This document shows positions 20,563 through 28,292 of a stretch of DNA of 29,837 nt, piece by piece. The DNA comes from CAYQLT01 sp964418425. GTDB taxonomy: Bacteria; Bacillota; Limnochordia; Limnochordales; Geochordaceae. How positions within the stretch are numbered: the stretch's first letter is position 1; every line of letters starts with the position of its first letter. A program made the translations under genes and the position numbers. The stretch covers positions 1-29,837 of the forward strand of contig CAYQLT010000029.1 in assembly GCA_964418425.1 (NCBI GenBank), written 5' to 3'. The notes under the pieces are model-generated. The model saw nothing but the letters and a program-made list of their open reading frames with translations. It did not search any database and was not told the DNA's origin.

Positions 20563-22317
20563 ATGCAAGCCACATCCACGGTGACGTTCAGTGAGACGGA
20601 GCTGGTCCAGGCCCTGCAGGCCAGGTTGCCGGATGCGAAGGTCAGCGCCCTGCCCTCCGGCTGGGTTCAGGTACAGGTGCCGGTGGAAGGGTACCTCGCG
20701 GCGGCGCAGCGCTTGCGGGATGACCCCGAGCTCGGCTTCGACTTCCTGGCCAACCTGACGGCTGTAGACCGCGGGGCCGAGGGGTTCGAGGTGGTCGCGC
20801 ACCTGGAGTCCATGGCCAGGGGTGCCCAGGTGGCCCTGCACACGCGGTGCCCCCGGGAGCCCGCCGTGGTTCCCAGCCTCACGCCGCTGTGGCCGGCGGC
20901 CAACTGGCAGGAGCGGGAAGTGTGGGATCTGCTGGGGATTCGCTTCCAGGGACACCCCGATCTGCGGCGCATCCTGCTGAAGCCCGGCTGGGTGGGACAC
21001 CCGCTCCGCAAGGACTACGTGGACCGCCGGCTTCCCCGCCAGCGTCAGACGCGGGCGACGTATCGGCCCGATGCGATCAACACCACCACCTTTGACGCCT
21101 CCGTCCGGGATGGCTCGGCTGACGCCGCCGTCGGGGATGGCTCGGCTGAGCCGCCGTCGGCCGAGGCAGCGGCCGCGCCGCCCACCCGGGTGCTGGAGGT
21201 ACCCGACGCTTACTCCCCCCGACCCGACTCGGGCGTGGTGGTCAACATGGGCCCCCAGCACCCCAGCACCCATGGGGTGCTGCGGCTGGTGGTTCAGATC
21301 GACGGGGAGCGCATCCTGAGCTGCGACCCTGACATCGGGTACCTTCACCGGTGCTTCGAGAAGATCTCCGAAAGCCTGCCCTTTCCCAGCGTCATCCCGT
21401 ACACGGACCGGACGGATTACCTGGGCGGCATGGCCAACGAGCTGGCGTACTGTCTGGCCGTGGAGCAGCTTTTCGGCGTGGAGGTGCCGGCAAAGGCCCA
21501 GGCGATTCGGGTGCTGGTCGCCGAGCTGCAGCGTATCGCCAGCCACCTGCTTTGGTTCGGCACCTTCTCCCTGGACCTGGGTGCCACGACGCCCTTCTTG
21601 TATGCCTGGCGCGAGCGCGAGCAGCTGCTGGACATCTTCGAGGCTCTGAGCGGGGCCCGGATGATGTACCACTACGTGCGCATCGGAGGCGTCCGCAACG
21701 ACCTGACGCCGGGCCTGGACCGGCAGATCCGCACGTTCCTCTCCCGGTTCGAGCACCACCTGGATGAGTACCACCTGTTGCTGACCGGCAACCCCATCTT
21801 CCAGGCGCGCACCCGGGACGTGGCCGCCATCCCACCCGACGTTGCCATCGCCTACGGGGCCACCGGGCCGGTGCTGCGGGGCTCGGGGGTGGTGTACGAC
21901 CTGCGCAAGAACCACCCCTACTCGGGATACGAGCGCTACGACTTTGAGGTTGCGGTGGGCGAGCGGGGCGACACCCTGGACCGTTACAACGTGCGCATGG
22001 AGGAGATGCGCCAAAGCGCCCGAATCGTCCGTCAGGCCCTGGACGGACTGCCCGAGGGGGATGTGATGGGCAAGACCCCCCGGCGGTGGAAGGCGCCGGC
22101 GCAGGACGCCTACAGCCGGGTGGAGTCGCCTCGCGGCGAGGTGGGCGTGTACGTGGTGGGCGACGGCCAAAGCGACCGGCCCTACCGCCTTCACTGGCGA
22201 GCTCCCTCGTTTATCCACCTTCAGCTTTTGCCGTACGTGGCTCCCCAACTCCTGATCGCCGACATGGTGGCGGTCATCGGTTCCATCGACATCGTCCTGG
22301 GAGAGGTGGACCGGTAG
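20563..22317 (+). CDS. nuoCD: NADH-quinone oxidoreductase, fused subunits C and D
   Basis: A 584-aa fusion. Residues ~10-165 are NuoC (30-kDa subunit), with WQEREVWDLLGIRFQGHPDL and HPLRKDY. Residues ~166-225 are an Ala/Asp/Ser/Pro-rich linker containing a 27-bp tandem repeat. From ~226 it is NuoD (49-kDa subunit), beginning NMGPQHPSTHGVLRL, whose His-containing loop lines the quinone cavity, with DIGYLHRCFEKI, AELQRIASHLL, ISARMMYHY-like and final GSIDIVLGEVDR blocks. NuoCD fusion is well known in E. coli and relatives; many Firmicutes have separate genes. ATG at 20563 has only a weak GAGAG-type site. The stop abuts the nuoH start. Confidence 0.96.
   Translation: MQATSTVTFSETELVQALQARLPDAKVSALPSGWVQVQVPVEGYLAAAQRLRDDPELGFDFLANLTAVDRGAEGFEVVAHLESMARGAQVALHTRCPREPAVVPSLTPLWPAANWQEREVWDLLGIRFQGHPDLRRILLKPGWVGHPLRKDYVDRRLPRQRQTRATYRPDAINTTTFDASVRDGSADAAVGDGSAEPPSAEAAAAPPTRVLEVPDAYSPRPDSGVVVNMGPQHPSTHGVLRLVVQIDGERILSCDPDIGYLHRCFEKISESLPFPSVIPYTDRTDYLGGMANELAYCLAVEQLFGVEVPAKAQAIRVLVAELQRIASHLLWFGTFSLDLGATTPFLYAWREREQLLDIFEALSGARMMYHYVRIGGVRNDLTPGLDRQIRTFLSRFEHHLDEYHLLLTGNPIFQARTRDVAAIPPDVAIAYGATGPVLRGSGVVYDLRKNHPYSGYERYDFEVAVGERGDTLDRYNVRMEEMRQSARIVRQALDGLPEGDVMGKTPRRWKAPAQDAYSRVESPRGEVGVYVVGDGQSDRPYRLHWRAPSFIHLQLLPYVAPQLLIADMVAVIGSIDIVLGEVDR
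21101..21154 (+). repeat. 27-bp tandem duplication in the nuoCD linker
   Basis: Two head-to-tail 27-bp units (21101-21127 and 21128-21154) agree at 21 of their first 22 bases, with core GGGATGGCTCGGCTGA. They encode VRDGSADAA then VGDGSAEPP. A further partial CCGTCGG copy follows. The unit is a multiple of three, so the frame is kept and copy number could vary. Confidence 0.85.
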
Positions 22318-23355
22318 ATGGCCGAGGGGGCGATCGCCCCACCAACGCGGTGGTACGAGCTGGCGGCGGAATACTTCGAGCGTTCCGGTTGGCCCCTCGG
22401 CCTTCTGGCCATCCTCGGGGCTCTCATCAAAGTGGCTCTGGTTTTGGGCTTCATCACTCTCAACGTCTTGTTCCTGATCTGGCTGGAGCGAAAGGTCAGC
22501 GCCTGGATCCAAAACCGGTTGGGCCCGATGCGCACAGGGCCTTACGGGCTTTTGCAGACCCTGGCCGATGCCCTCAAGCTTTTGGTGAAGGAGGACATCG
22601 TGCCCGACGGCGCCGACCGGTGGGTGTTCCGCCTGGCACCCTTCGTCACCTTCACGCCCGCGCTGCTGGTGTACGTGGTGGTTCCCTTCGGGGATCGCCT
22701 GGTGGTGCAGGACCTTAACATCGGCATCCTGTTCGTGGCCGCCATGACCTCGGCGGTGGTGCCCTCGTTTTTGATGGCCGGGTGGGGCTCCAACAACAAG
22801 TGGTCCGTCTTCGGCGCCCTGCGCACCGCGGCCCAGCTGGTGAGCTACGAGGTTCCGCTGGTGCTGGCAGCCGTCGCGGTGGTGATGCTGGCGGGCTCGT
22901 TGAGCCTGGTGGACATCGTGGAGGCCCAGCGTCGGGGGCCGTGGTTCATCTTGCTGCAGCCCCTGGGCTTTTTGGTTTATTACACCGCCGCTTTGGCCGA
23001 GGCCAACCGAACCCCCTTCGACCTCATCGAGGCCGAGTCGGAGCTGGTCGCCGGCTTCAACGTGGAATACAGCGGCATGCGGTGGGCGCTGTTCTTCCTG
23101 GCGGAGTACGCCAACCTCCTGTCCGGGTCTGCCATCGCCGCCACGCTCTACCTCGGGGGATGGAGCGGGCCGTGGCTGCCGCCGTTCGTGTGGTTCATGA
23201 TCAAGACGTACGCGCTGGTCTTCCTGGCCATGTGGATCCGCTGGACCGTCCCCCGCATCCGGGTGGACCAGCTGATGGGTCTGGGCTGGAAGGTGCTGGT
23301 TCCCCTGGCCCTGGTCAACCTGGCCATCACCGGCGTGTACGTGCTGGTGCGCTGA
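22318..23355 (+). CDS. nuoH: NADH-quinone oxidoreductase subunit H
   Basis: Membrane subunit (345 aa, about eight helices) that joins the membrane arm to the peripheral arm and forms the quinone entry channel. Signatures: LIWLERKVSAWIQNRLGPMRTGPYG, the charged DALKLLVKEDIVP loop, NNKWSVFGALRTAAQLVSYE, and EANRTPFDLIEAESELVAGF, all with the conserved acidic and Arg residues. The ATG directly follows the nuoCD TAG, and the GAGAGG site lies within the end of nuoCD, so the two are translationally coupled. An 84-bp gap with nothing recognisable follows before nuoI. Confidence 0.97.
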   Translation: MAEGAIAPPTRWYELAAEYFERSGWPLGLLAILGALIKVALVLGFITLNVLFLIWLERKVSAWIQNRLGPMRTGPYGLLQTLADALKLLVKEDIVPDGADRWVFRLAPFVTFTPALLVYVVVPFGDRLVVQDLNIGILFVAAMTSAVVPSFLMAGWGSNNKWSVFGALRTAAQLVSYEVPLVLAAVAVVMLAGSLSLVDIVEAQRRGPWFILLQPLGFLVYYTAALAEANRTPFDLIEAESELVAGFNVEYSGMRWALFFLAEYANLLSGSAIAATLYLGGWSGPWLPPFVWFMIKTYALVFLAMWIRWTVPRIRVDQLMGLGWKVLVPLALVNLAITGVYVLVR

Positions 23356-23439
23356 GGTTGGGCACCGGGCAGTGCGGGACCGCTGTCAGCCCGGGCCGGC
23401 TACGACCCGTGGGCCTGAGGCCGGAAGGTGGGATGCGGC

Positions 23440-23931
23440 ATGCAGGCCATAAAGATGATGGCCGTCGCCCTTTGGAACACGGTTCTGGGGATGGCGGTGA
23501 CCATCAAGAACATGGTGGGGCGGCCCCGGATCACGCTCCAGTACCCCGATGAGCGTTGGGATCCGCCTGTCGGGACGCGGGGCATCCCCGTGCTCCTCTC
23601 GGACGAGAACGGCGAGCTCAAGTGCGTGGTCTGCGAGCTTTGCGAAAAGATATGCCCCGTGCACATCATCGAGATCAAGTGGCACCGGGGAGCCGAGCGC
23701 AAGAAGGTGCTGGACGAGTTCAACCTGGATGCGAGCCGCTGCATGTACTGTGGCCTGTGCGCGGAGGTGTGCCCCGCGGAGGCTATCGCCATGTCGGATC
23801 TGTACGAGCTGGCGGAATACGACCTGCCCCGGCTCGTCTACGACAAGGAGAAGCTTCAGCAACTTGGACTGCCCCAGAAAACCCCCATCATCAATTTCGG
23901 GGTCAAGACGGAGGGTCAGCCCGCCCGATGA
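23440..23931 (+). CDS. nuoI: NADH-quinone oxidoreductase subunit I
   Basis: Peripheral ferredoxin-like subunit carrying clusters N6a and N6b. Two CxxCxxCxxxCP motifs are intact: C62/C65/C68/C72 (CVVCELCEKICP) and C101/C104/C107/C111 (CMYCGLCAEVCP). An N-terminal amphipathic/hydrophobic segment precedes VGRPRITLQYPDE. I prefer ATG at 23440 (163 aa), which has GGAAGGTG nine bases upstream; GTG at 23428 is the alternative. The stop overlaps nuoJ by ATGA. Confidence 0.96.
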   Translation: MQAIKMMAVALWNTVLGMAVTIKNMVGRPRITLQYPDERWDPPVGTRGIPVLLSDENGELKCVVCELCEKICPVHIIEIKWHRGAERKKVLDEFNLDASRCMYCGLCAEVCPAEAIAMSDLYELAEYDLPRLVYDKEKLQQLGLPQKTPIINFGVKTEGQPAR

Positions 23932-24470
23932 GCGCGACGCAGTGGGTCTACCTGGCCCTGGCAGTGGCCACGTTGGCCAGTGCGTACGGGGTGGTGGCGG
24001 CTTCGAAGCTGATGCACTCGGCGTTGTGGCTGGGAGCGGCGTTTGTGGGGATGGCCGGCATCTTCGTGGTCCTCGACGCCGACTTCCTGGCCGCAGCCCA
24101 GCTGCTCATCTACGTGGGTGCGGTCATCACCATGATCTTGTTCGGCATCATGCTCTCCGACCTGCGGGATCTGCGGGCCTCCCCCGAGGGGCCGCTTTGG
24201 CGGCGAGGCCTGGCCCTGCTGCGCAACGTGCGCCGCGGGCTCTTGCCTATTCTGGCGGCGGCCGGTTTCACGGCAGCCCTGTGGGCGCTGACCCGGGAAG
24301 CGCCCTGGCCTTCGGCGGCCCCGGCCCCCGCAGCGAGCCCCACGATTGCCATCGGTCGCACCCTGTTCTCCTCGTACGTGATCCCCTTTGAAGTGGCCTC
24401 GGTGGTGCTTTTGGTGGCCCTCGTGGGCGCCATCGTGCTGGGCATGCGGGAGGAGGGGACGCGGCGTTGA
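23928..24470 (+). CDS. nuoJ: NADH-quinone oxidoreductase subunit J
   Basis: Membrane subunit of 180 aa with five predicted helices. The family segment FLAAAQLLIYVGAVITMILFGIML is clear, including the pi-bulge-containing helix 3 region. The loop before the last helix carries an Ala/Pro-rich stretch (PWPSAAPAPAASP). ATG at 23928 overlaps the nuoI stop and the nuoJ stop overlaps the nuoK start (TTGA), so translation is coupled through I-J-K. Confidence 0.95.
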   Translation: MSATQWVYLALAVATLASAYGVVAASKLMHSALWLGAAFVGMAGIFVVLDADFLAAAQLLIYVGAVITMILFGIMLSDLRDLRASPEGPLWRRGLALLRNVRRGLLPILAAAGFTAALWALTREAPWPSAAPAPAASPTIAIGRTLFSSYVIPFEVASVVLLVALVGAIVLGMREEGTRR

Positions 24471-24775
24471 TCCCGCTTGGCTGGGTGCTGGCCACCAGCG
24501 CGTTGCTCTTCGGGCTGGGGCTGTACGGGGCCCTGGCCCTTAAGAACGCGGTGCGGATCCTGATGTGCATCGAGCTGATGCTCAACTCCGTGAACCTGAA
24601 CCTGGTGGCCTTTTCGCGCTATCTGCACCCCGACGAGCCCCGGGGGCTCATCGTGGCTATCTTCGTCATGACCATCGCGGCGGCGGAGGCGGCCGTTGGG
24701 CTGGCGATCTTCCTCACCATCGCCCGCAGCCGTCGGGATATCGACGTGGATCAGATCCACCTGCTGAAGGGATAG
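24467..24775 (+). CDS. nuoK: NADH-quinone oxidoreductase subunit K
   Basis: Small antiporter-like membrane subunit (102 aa, three helices) in the proton path of complex I. The two functionally important membrane glutamates are present: E36 in MCIELMLNSVNLNLVAFSR and E74 in MTIAAAEAAVGLAI. Start is TTG at 24467, overlapping the nuoJ stop, with GAGGAGGGG about ten bases upstream. Ten bases separate it from nuoL. Confidence 0.96.
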   Translation: MIPLGWVLATSALLFGLGLYGALALKNAVRILMCIELMLNSVNLNLVAFSRYLHPDEPRGLIVAIFVMTIAAAEAAVGLAIFLTIARSRRDIDVDQIHLLKG

Positions 24776-24785
24776 CGAACGCCAT

Positions 24786-26750
24786 ATGGTGACGCTCGCC
24801 TGGGTCATCCCGCTGCTTCCCCTGGCCAGCGCGCTGATCCTGGCCTTCTTCGGGCGCCGCCTGCCCCGGGATGGAGACTGGCTGGGCACCGCCAGCGTGG
24901 GGTTGGCATGGCTTTGGTCGCTGGGGGTCTTGGCCCGTGTGGCATCGGGCGACGCCAGCGCCGGCGGCTGGCCGTGGGCACGGTTTCCGGCGTGGGGCAC
25001 CGCTCCGGAAGGGGAAGGCGCCGGGCTGCAGCTGGCCATCGGCTACCAGATTGACGCCCTGGCCGCGCTGATGCTGGTGGTGGTCACCACGGTGAGCCTC
25101 GCCGTGCATGTGTTTTCCATCGGCTACATGGACGGCGACCCCCGCTACAAGCGGTATTTCGCGATGCTTTCCTTTTTCACCTTCTCCATGCTGGGACTGG
25201 TGGTGGCCGACAACTTCTTGCTCCTGTTCATCTTCTGGGAGCTGGTGGGCCTGGCCTCCTACGTCCTCATCGGTCATTACTACGAGCGTGACGATGCCCG
25301 CTACGCCTCCATGAAGGCCTTTCTGACCACCCGCGTGGGCGACGTGGCCATGCTGGTGGGCATCCTGCTCCTGTACGCCCGGGTCGGATCGTTCAGTTTC
25401 ACCCGGGTCTTCGAGGCCATCGAGGCGGGCGAACTGGCCAGCGGCGAGCTGGCGCTGGCGGCCGTGCTGGTATTCGGCGGCGCAGTCGGCAAATCCGCGC
25501 AGCTCCCGCTGCACGTCTGGCTTCCTGACGCCATGGCCGGCCCCACGCCGGTCAGCGCCCTCATCCACGCGGCCACCATGGTGGCGGCGGGCGTTTACCT
25601 GGTGGCTCGGGCCTACGGCATATTCGAGCCATCCCCCACGGCCATGCTGGTGGTGGCGTGGATCGGCGGCGTGACGGCGCTGTTTGCCGCCACCATCGCG
25701 CTGGTGCGCGAGGACATCAAGCAGGTGATGGCCTACTCCACGGTGAGCCAGCTGGGGTACATGATGATGGGGCTGGGCGTCGGCGGCTACACGGCCGGCA
25801 TGTTTCACCTGACAACCCACGCCTTTTTCAAGGCTTTGCTCTTCCTGGCATCGGGTAGCGTCATCCACGCCCTGCACCACGAACAAAACATGCACCGCAT
25901 GGGCGGCCTGGCCCGCAGGATGCCCGTCACGGCGGTGGCATGGATGGTCGGCGGGGCTTCGCTGGCCGGGATCCCGCCCTTCAGCGGTTTTTGGAGCAAG
26001 GACGAGATCCTGCTCAACGCCTACCACTCCGGCCTGAGTGCCCTCTTCTGGATGGGCGTCGCCGGTGCTGCCCTGACCGCCTTTTACGTCACCCGGGCCG
26101 CCTGGATGGTCTTTTTCGGACAGCCCCGGGATGCGAAACTGTTCCAGCACGCCCACGAGTCCCCGCCCATCATGACCGTTCCGCTGTTGGGCCTCTCGGT
26201 GCTGGCGGCGTTCTCCGGTTTTTGGAACTCCCCGGTGAGCAACTTCGCGTTCGGGCACTTCCTGTACTTTGGGGAGCCTCACGAACTGCCCCCCGAGCCG
26301 TCGGTGAGCCTGCTGGCGACCGGATCGGCCCTCTTGGGGGTGCTGGTCGCGCTTCTGATATACGCCTGGCGGGTCATCCCGGCGGAGGCGGTGGTGCGCA
26401 CCTTACGCCCCCTGCACACCCTGCTCAAGCGCAAATACTACGTGGATGAACTGTACCACGGGCTCTTCGTGAAGGGTTCGGTTGCCGTCGCCTATCTGTG
26501 CCGCTGGTTTGACGAGCGGATCGTGGACGCTCTGGTGAACGCGACGGCCCTGTTCACCCGAGGCGTAGCCGAGGGCAGTCGCCTGGTGGACGAACATGTG
26601 GTGGACGGGGCGGTGAACCTCACCGCTGCAGGGGCTGTGGCGGCAGGGCGCAGCCTGCGCCGAACCCAGGTGGGCTACGCACAGGCTTACGCGCTGACGC
26701 TGTTTGTGGCCGCGGTGGTCGGACTCATCCTCTTCGCGATGGGAGGCTAA
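24786..26750 (+). CDS. nuoL: NADH-quinone oxidoreductase subunit L
   Basis: Largest antiporter-like, proton-pumping subunit (654 aa, ~16 helices, with the long lateral helix region near the C-terminus). Core motifs: FWELVGLASYVLIGHYY (key Glu), GAVGKSAQLPLHVWLPDAMA (key Lys), PVSALIHAATMVAAGVYL, REDIKQVMAYSTVSQLGYMM (key Lys) and FWSKDEIL. HHEQNMHRMGGL matches the family loop. The length is normal. ATG at 24786 lies ten bases after nuoK. Homologues occur in Mrp antiporters and hydrogenases, but the flanking nuo genes settle identity. Confidence 0.96.
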   Translation: MVTLAWVIPLLPLASALILAFFGRRLPRDGDWLGTASVGLAWLWSLGVLARVASGDASAGGWPWARFPAWGTAPEGEGAGLQLAIGYQIDALAALMLVVVTTVSLAVHVFSIGYMDGDPRYKRYFAMLSFFTFSMLGLVVADNFLLLFIFWELVGLASYVLIGHYYERDDARYASMKAFLTTRVGDVAMLVGILLLYARVGSFSFTRVFEAIEAGELASGELALAAVLVFGGAVGKSAQLPLHVWLPDAMAGPTPVSALIHAATMVAAGVYLVARAYGIFEPSPTAMLVVAWIGGVTALFAATIALVREDIKQVMAYSTVSQLGYMMMGLGVGGYTAGMFHLTTHAFFKALLFLASGSVIHALHHEQNMHRMGGLARRMPVTAVAWMVGGASLAGIPPFSGFWSKDEILLNAYHSGLSALFWMGVAGAALTAFYVTRAAWMVFFGQPRDAKLFQHAHESPPIMTVPLLGLSVLAAFSGFWNSPVSNFAFGHFLYFGEPHELPPEPSVSLLATGSALLGVLVALLIYAWRVIPAEAVVRTLRPLHTLLKRKYYVDELYHGLFVKGSVAVAYLCRWFDERIVDALVNATALFTRGVAEGSRLVDEHVVDGAVNLTAAGAVAAGRSLRRTQVGYAQAYALTLFVAAVVGLILFAMGG

Positions 26751-26759
26751 CGCCTCAAG

Positions 26760-28292
26760 ATGTTGAGCGCGCTGGTGTTCAGCCCGCTGGTGGGCCTGCT
26801 GCTGATCCTGTTCATTCCCAGGGAAAACCGATCGGCCATACGGTGGGTGGCTTTGCTCACCTCCCTCGTGCCGGTGCTGCTGGTGGCCCTCATGTGGGCG
26901 CGGTTTGACTACGCCGTGCAAGGGATGCAGTTCGTGGAGAGGTACCCGTGGATCCCCAGCGTGGGCGTCAGCTACTACCTGGGAGCAGACGGCATCAGCT
27001 TCCCGATGTTGCTGGTGACCGCACTGATCACCACTCTGGCCATCCTCACCTCCTTCACCATCGAAGACCGGGTGAAGGAGTTCATGGCCCTGATGCTGCT
27101 GCTGGAAACCGGCATGCTGGGGGTCTTCGTGGCCCTGGACTACTTCCTGTTCTACATCTTCTGGGAACTGGTGCTGGTGCCGATGTACTTCATCATCGGC
27201 ATCTGGGGCGGGCCCCGCAGGGAGTACGCGGCCATCAAGTTCTTCATCTACACCCTGCTGGGCTCCGTGGTCATGCTGGTCGGCATCCTGATCCTGTACT
27301 TCCGGTCCGGGCTGGGAACCTTCGACATGCTGGCCATCGCTCAGCAGGCGAAGCTGTCGCCGCAACTGCAGTACTGGGTATTCCTGCTGTTGTTTTTCGG
27401 GTTCGCCGTCAAGGTGCCCATCTTCCCCTTCCACACGTGGCTTCCGGATGCCCACGTGGAGGCGCCCACCGGCGGGAGCATGCTCCTGGCCGGGGTGCTC
27501 CTGAAGATGGGGACGTACGGCTTTTACCGGATCAGCTACCCCACCCTGCCCGATGCGGCGAAAGCGTTCGCCATCGTGATGGGGGTGCTGGGGGTCATCA
27601 ACATCATTTACGGTGCGCTGGTGGCCATGGCCCAGAAGGACTTCAAGAAGATGGTGGCTTACTCGTCCATCAGCCACATGGGCTTCGTGCTGTTGGGCCT
27701 GGCGGCCATGACCCCCATGGCCATGGACGGCGGGTTGTTTGTCATGGTCTCCCACGGGCTCATCTCGCCCATGATGTTCTTCTTCGCCGGCTCGGTGATC
27801 TACGAGCGCACCCACACCCGAATGCTGGATGAGATGAGCGCCCTGTTCACCCGCATCCCGGTGGCCGCAACCCTCCTGGCATTTGCGGCCTTTGCCAACC
27901 TTGGCCTGCCGGGGCTGTCCGGGTTTGCCGGGGAGTTCTTCACGTTGGTTGGCAGCTTCCCCGTGCTGACACGGCTTGTGGTCATCGCGGTGGTAGGCAT
28001 GGTCCTGACGGCCGCCTATCACCTGTGGATGATGAACCGCATCCTGATGGGGCCGGCGGTCGCCCATGCGGCGGGCCACGGGAACCACGGGCCGGGGGCC
28101 GGGCATGGAGAGGCTGCACAGGGTGAGGCTTCGGCTGCGATGCCTGACGTGACGCTGCGGGAACTCATCATCTGCGTTCCCCTGGTGGTGCTCATCGTGC
28201 TGTTCGGGGTGGCGCCCTCCATCCTGGTCAACCTCTTCAACCCCTCGGTAGAGGCGCTGCTCGGGGTTCTGGGAGGCCTGGTGACGCCATGA
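26760..28292 (+). CDS. nuoM: NADH-quinone oxidoreductase subunit M
   Basis: Antiporter-like proton-pumping subunit (510 aa, ~14 helices). Motifs: FWELVLVPMYFIIGIWGG (key Glu), KVPIFPFHTWLPDAHVEAPT (first Lys), LLKMGTYGFYRI and QKDFKKMVAYSSISHMGFV. Unusual: a His/Gly/Ala-rich loop at residues ~436-460 (28065-28139) before the last helix, containing HAAGHGNHGPGAGHGE. ATG at 26760; a GGGAGG site lies at the end of nuoL. The stop overlaps nuoN by ATGA. Confidence 0.96.
   Translation: MLSALVFSPLVGLLLILFIPRENRSAIRWVALLTSLVPVLLVALMWARFDYAVQGMQFVERYPWIPSVGVSYYLGADGISFPMLLVTALITTLAILTSFTIEDRVKEFMALMLLLETGMLGVFVALDYFLFYIFWELVLVPMYFIIGIWGGPRREYAAIKFFIYTLLGSVVMLVGILILYFRSGLGTFDMLAIAQQAKLSPQLQYWVFLLLFFGFAVKVPIFPFHTWLPDAHVEAPTGGSMLLAGVLLKMGTYGFYRISYPTLPDAAKAFAIVMGVLGVINIIYGALVAMAQKDFKKMVAYSSISHMGFVLLGLAAMTPMAMDGGLFVMVSHGLISPMMFFFAGSVIYERTHTRMLDEMSALFTRIPVAATLLAFAAFANLGLPGLSGFAGEFFTLVGSFPVLTRLVVIAVVGMVLTAAYHLWMMNRILMGPAVAHAAGHGNHGPGAGHGEAAQGEASAAMPDVTLRELIICVPLVVLIVLFGVAPSILVNLFNPSVEALLGVLGGLVTP

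Noticed and set aside
20020..22512. 830-codon open frame on the minus strand opposite nuoB, nuoCD and nuoH
   Set aside because: It is antisense to three certain genes, rich in Gln/His/Arg/Gly with no recognisable domain; GC-rich codon bias removes stops from this frame.
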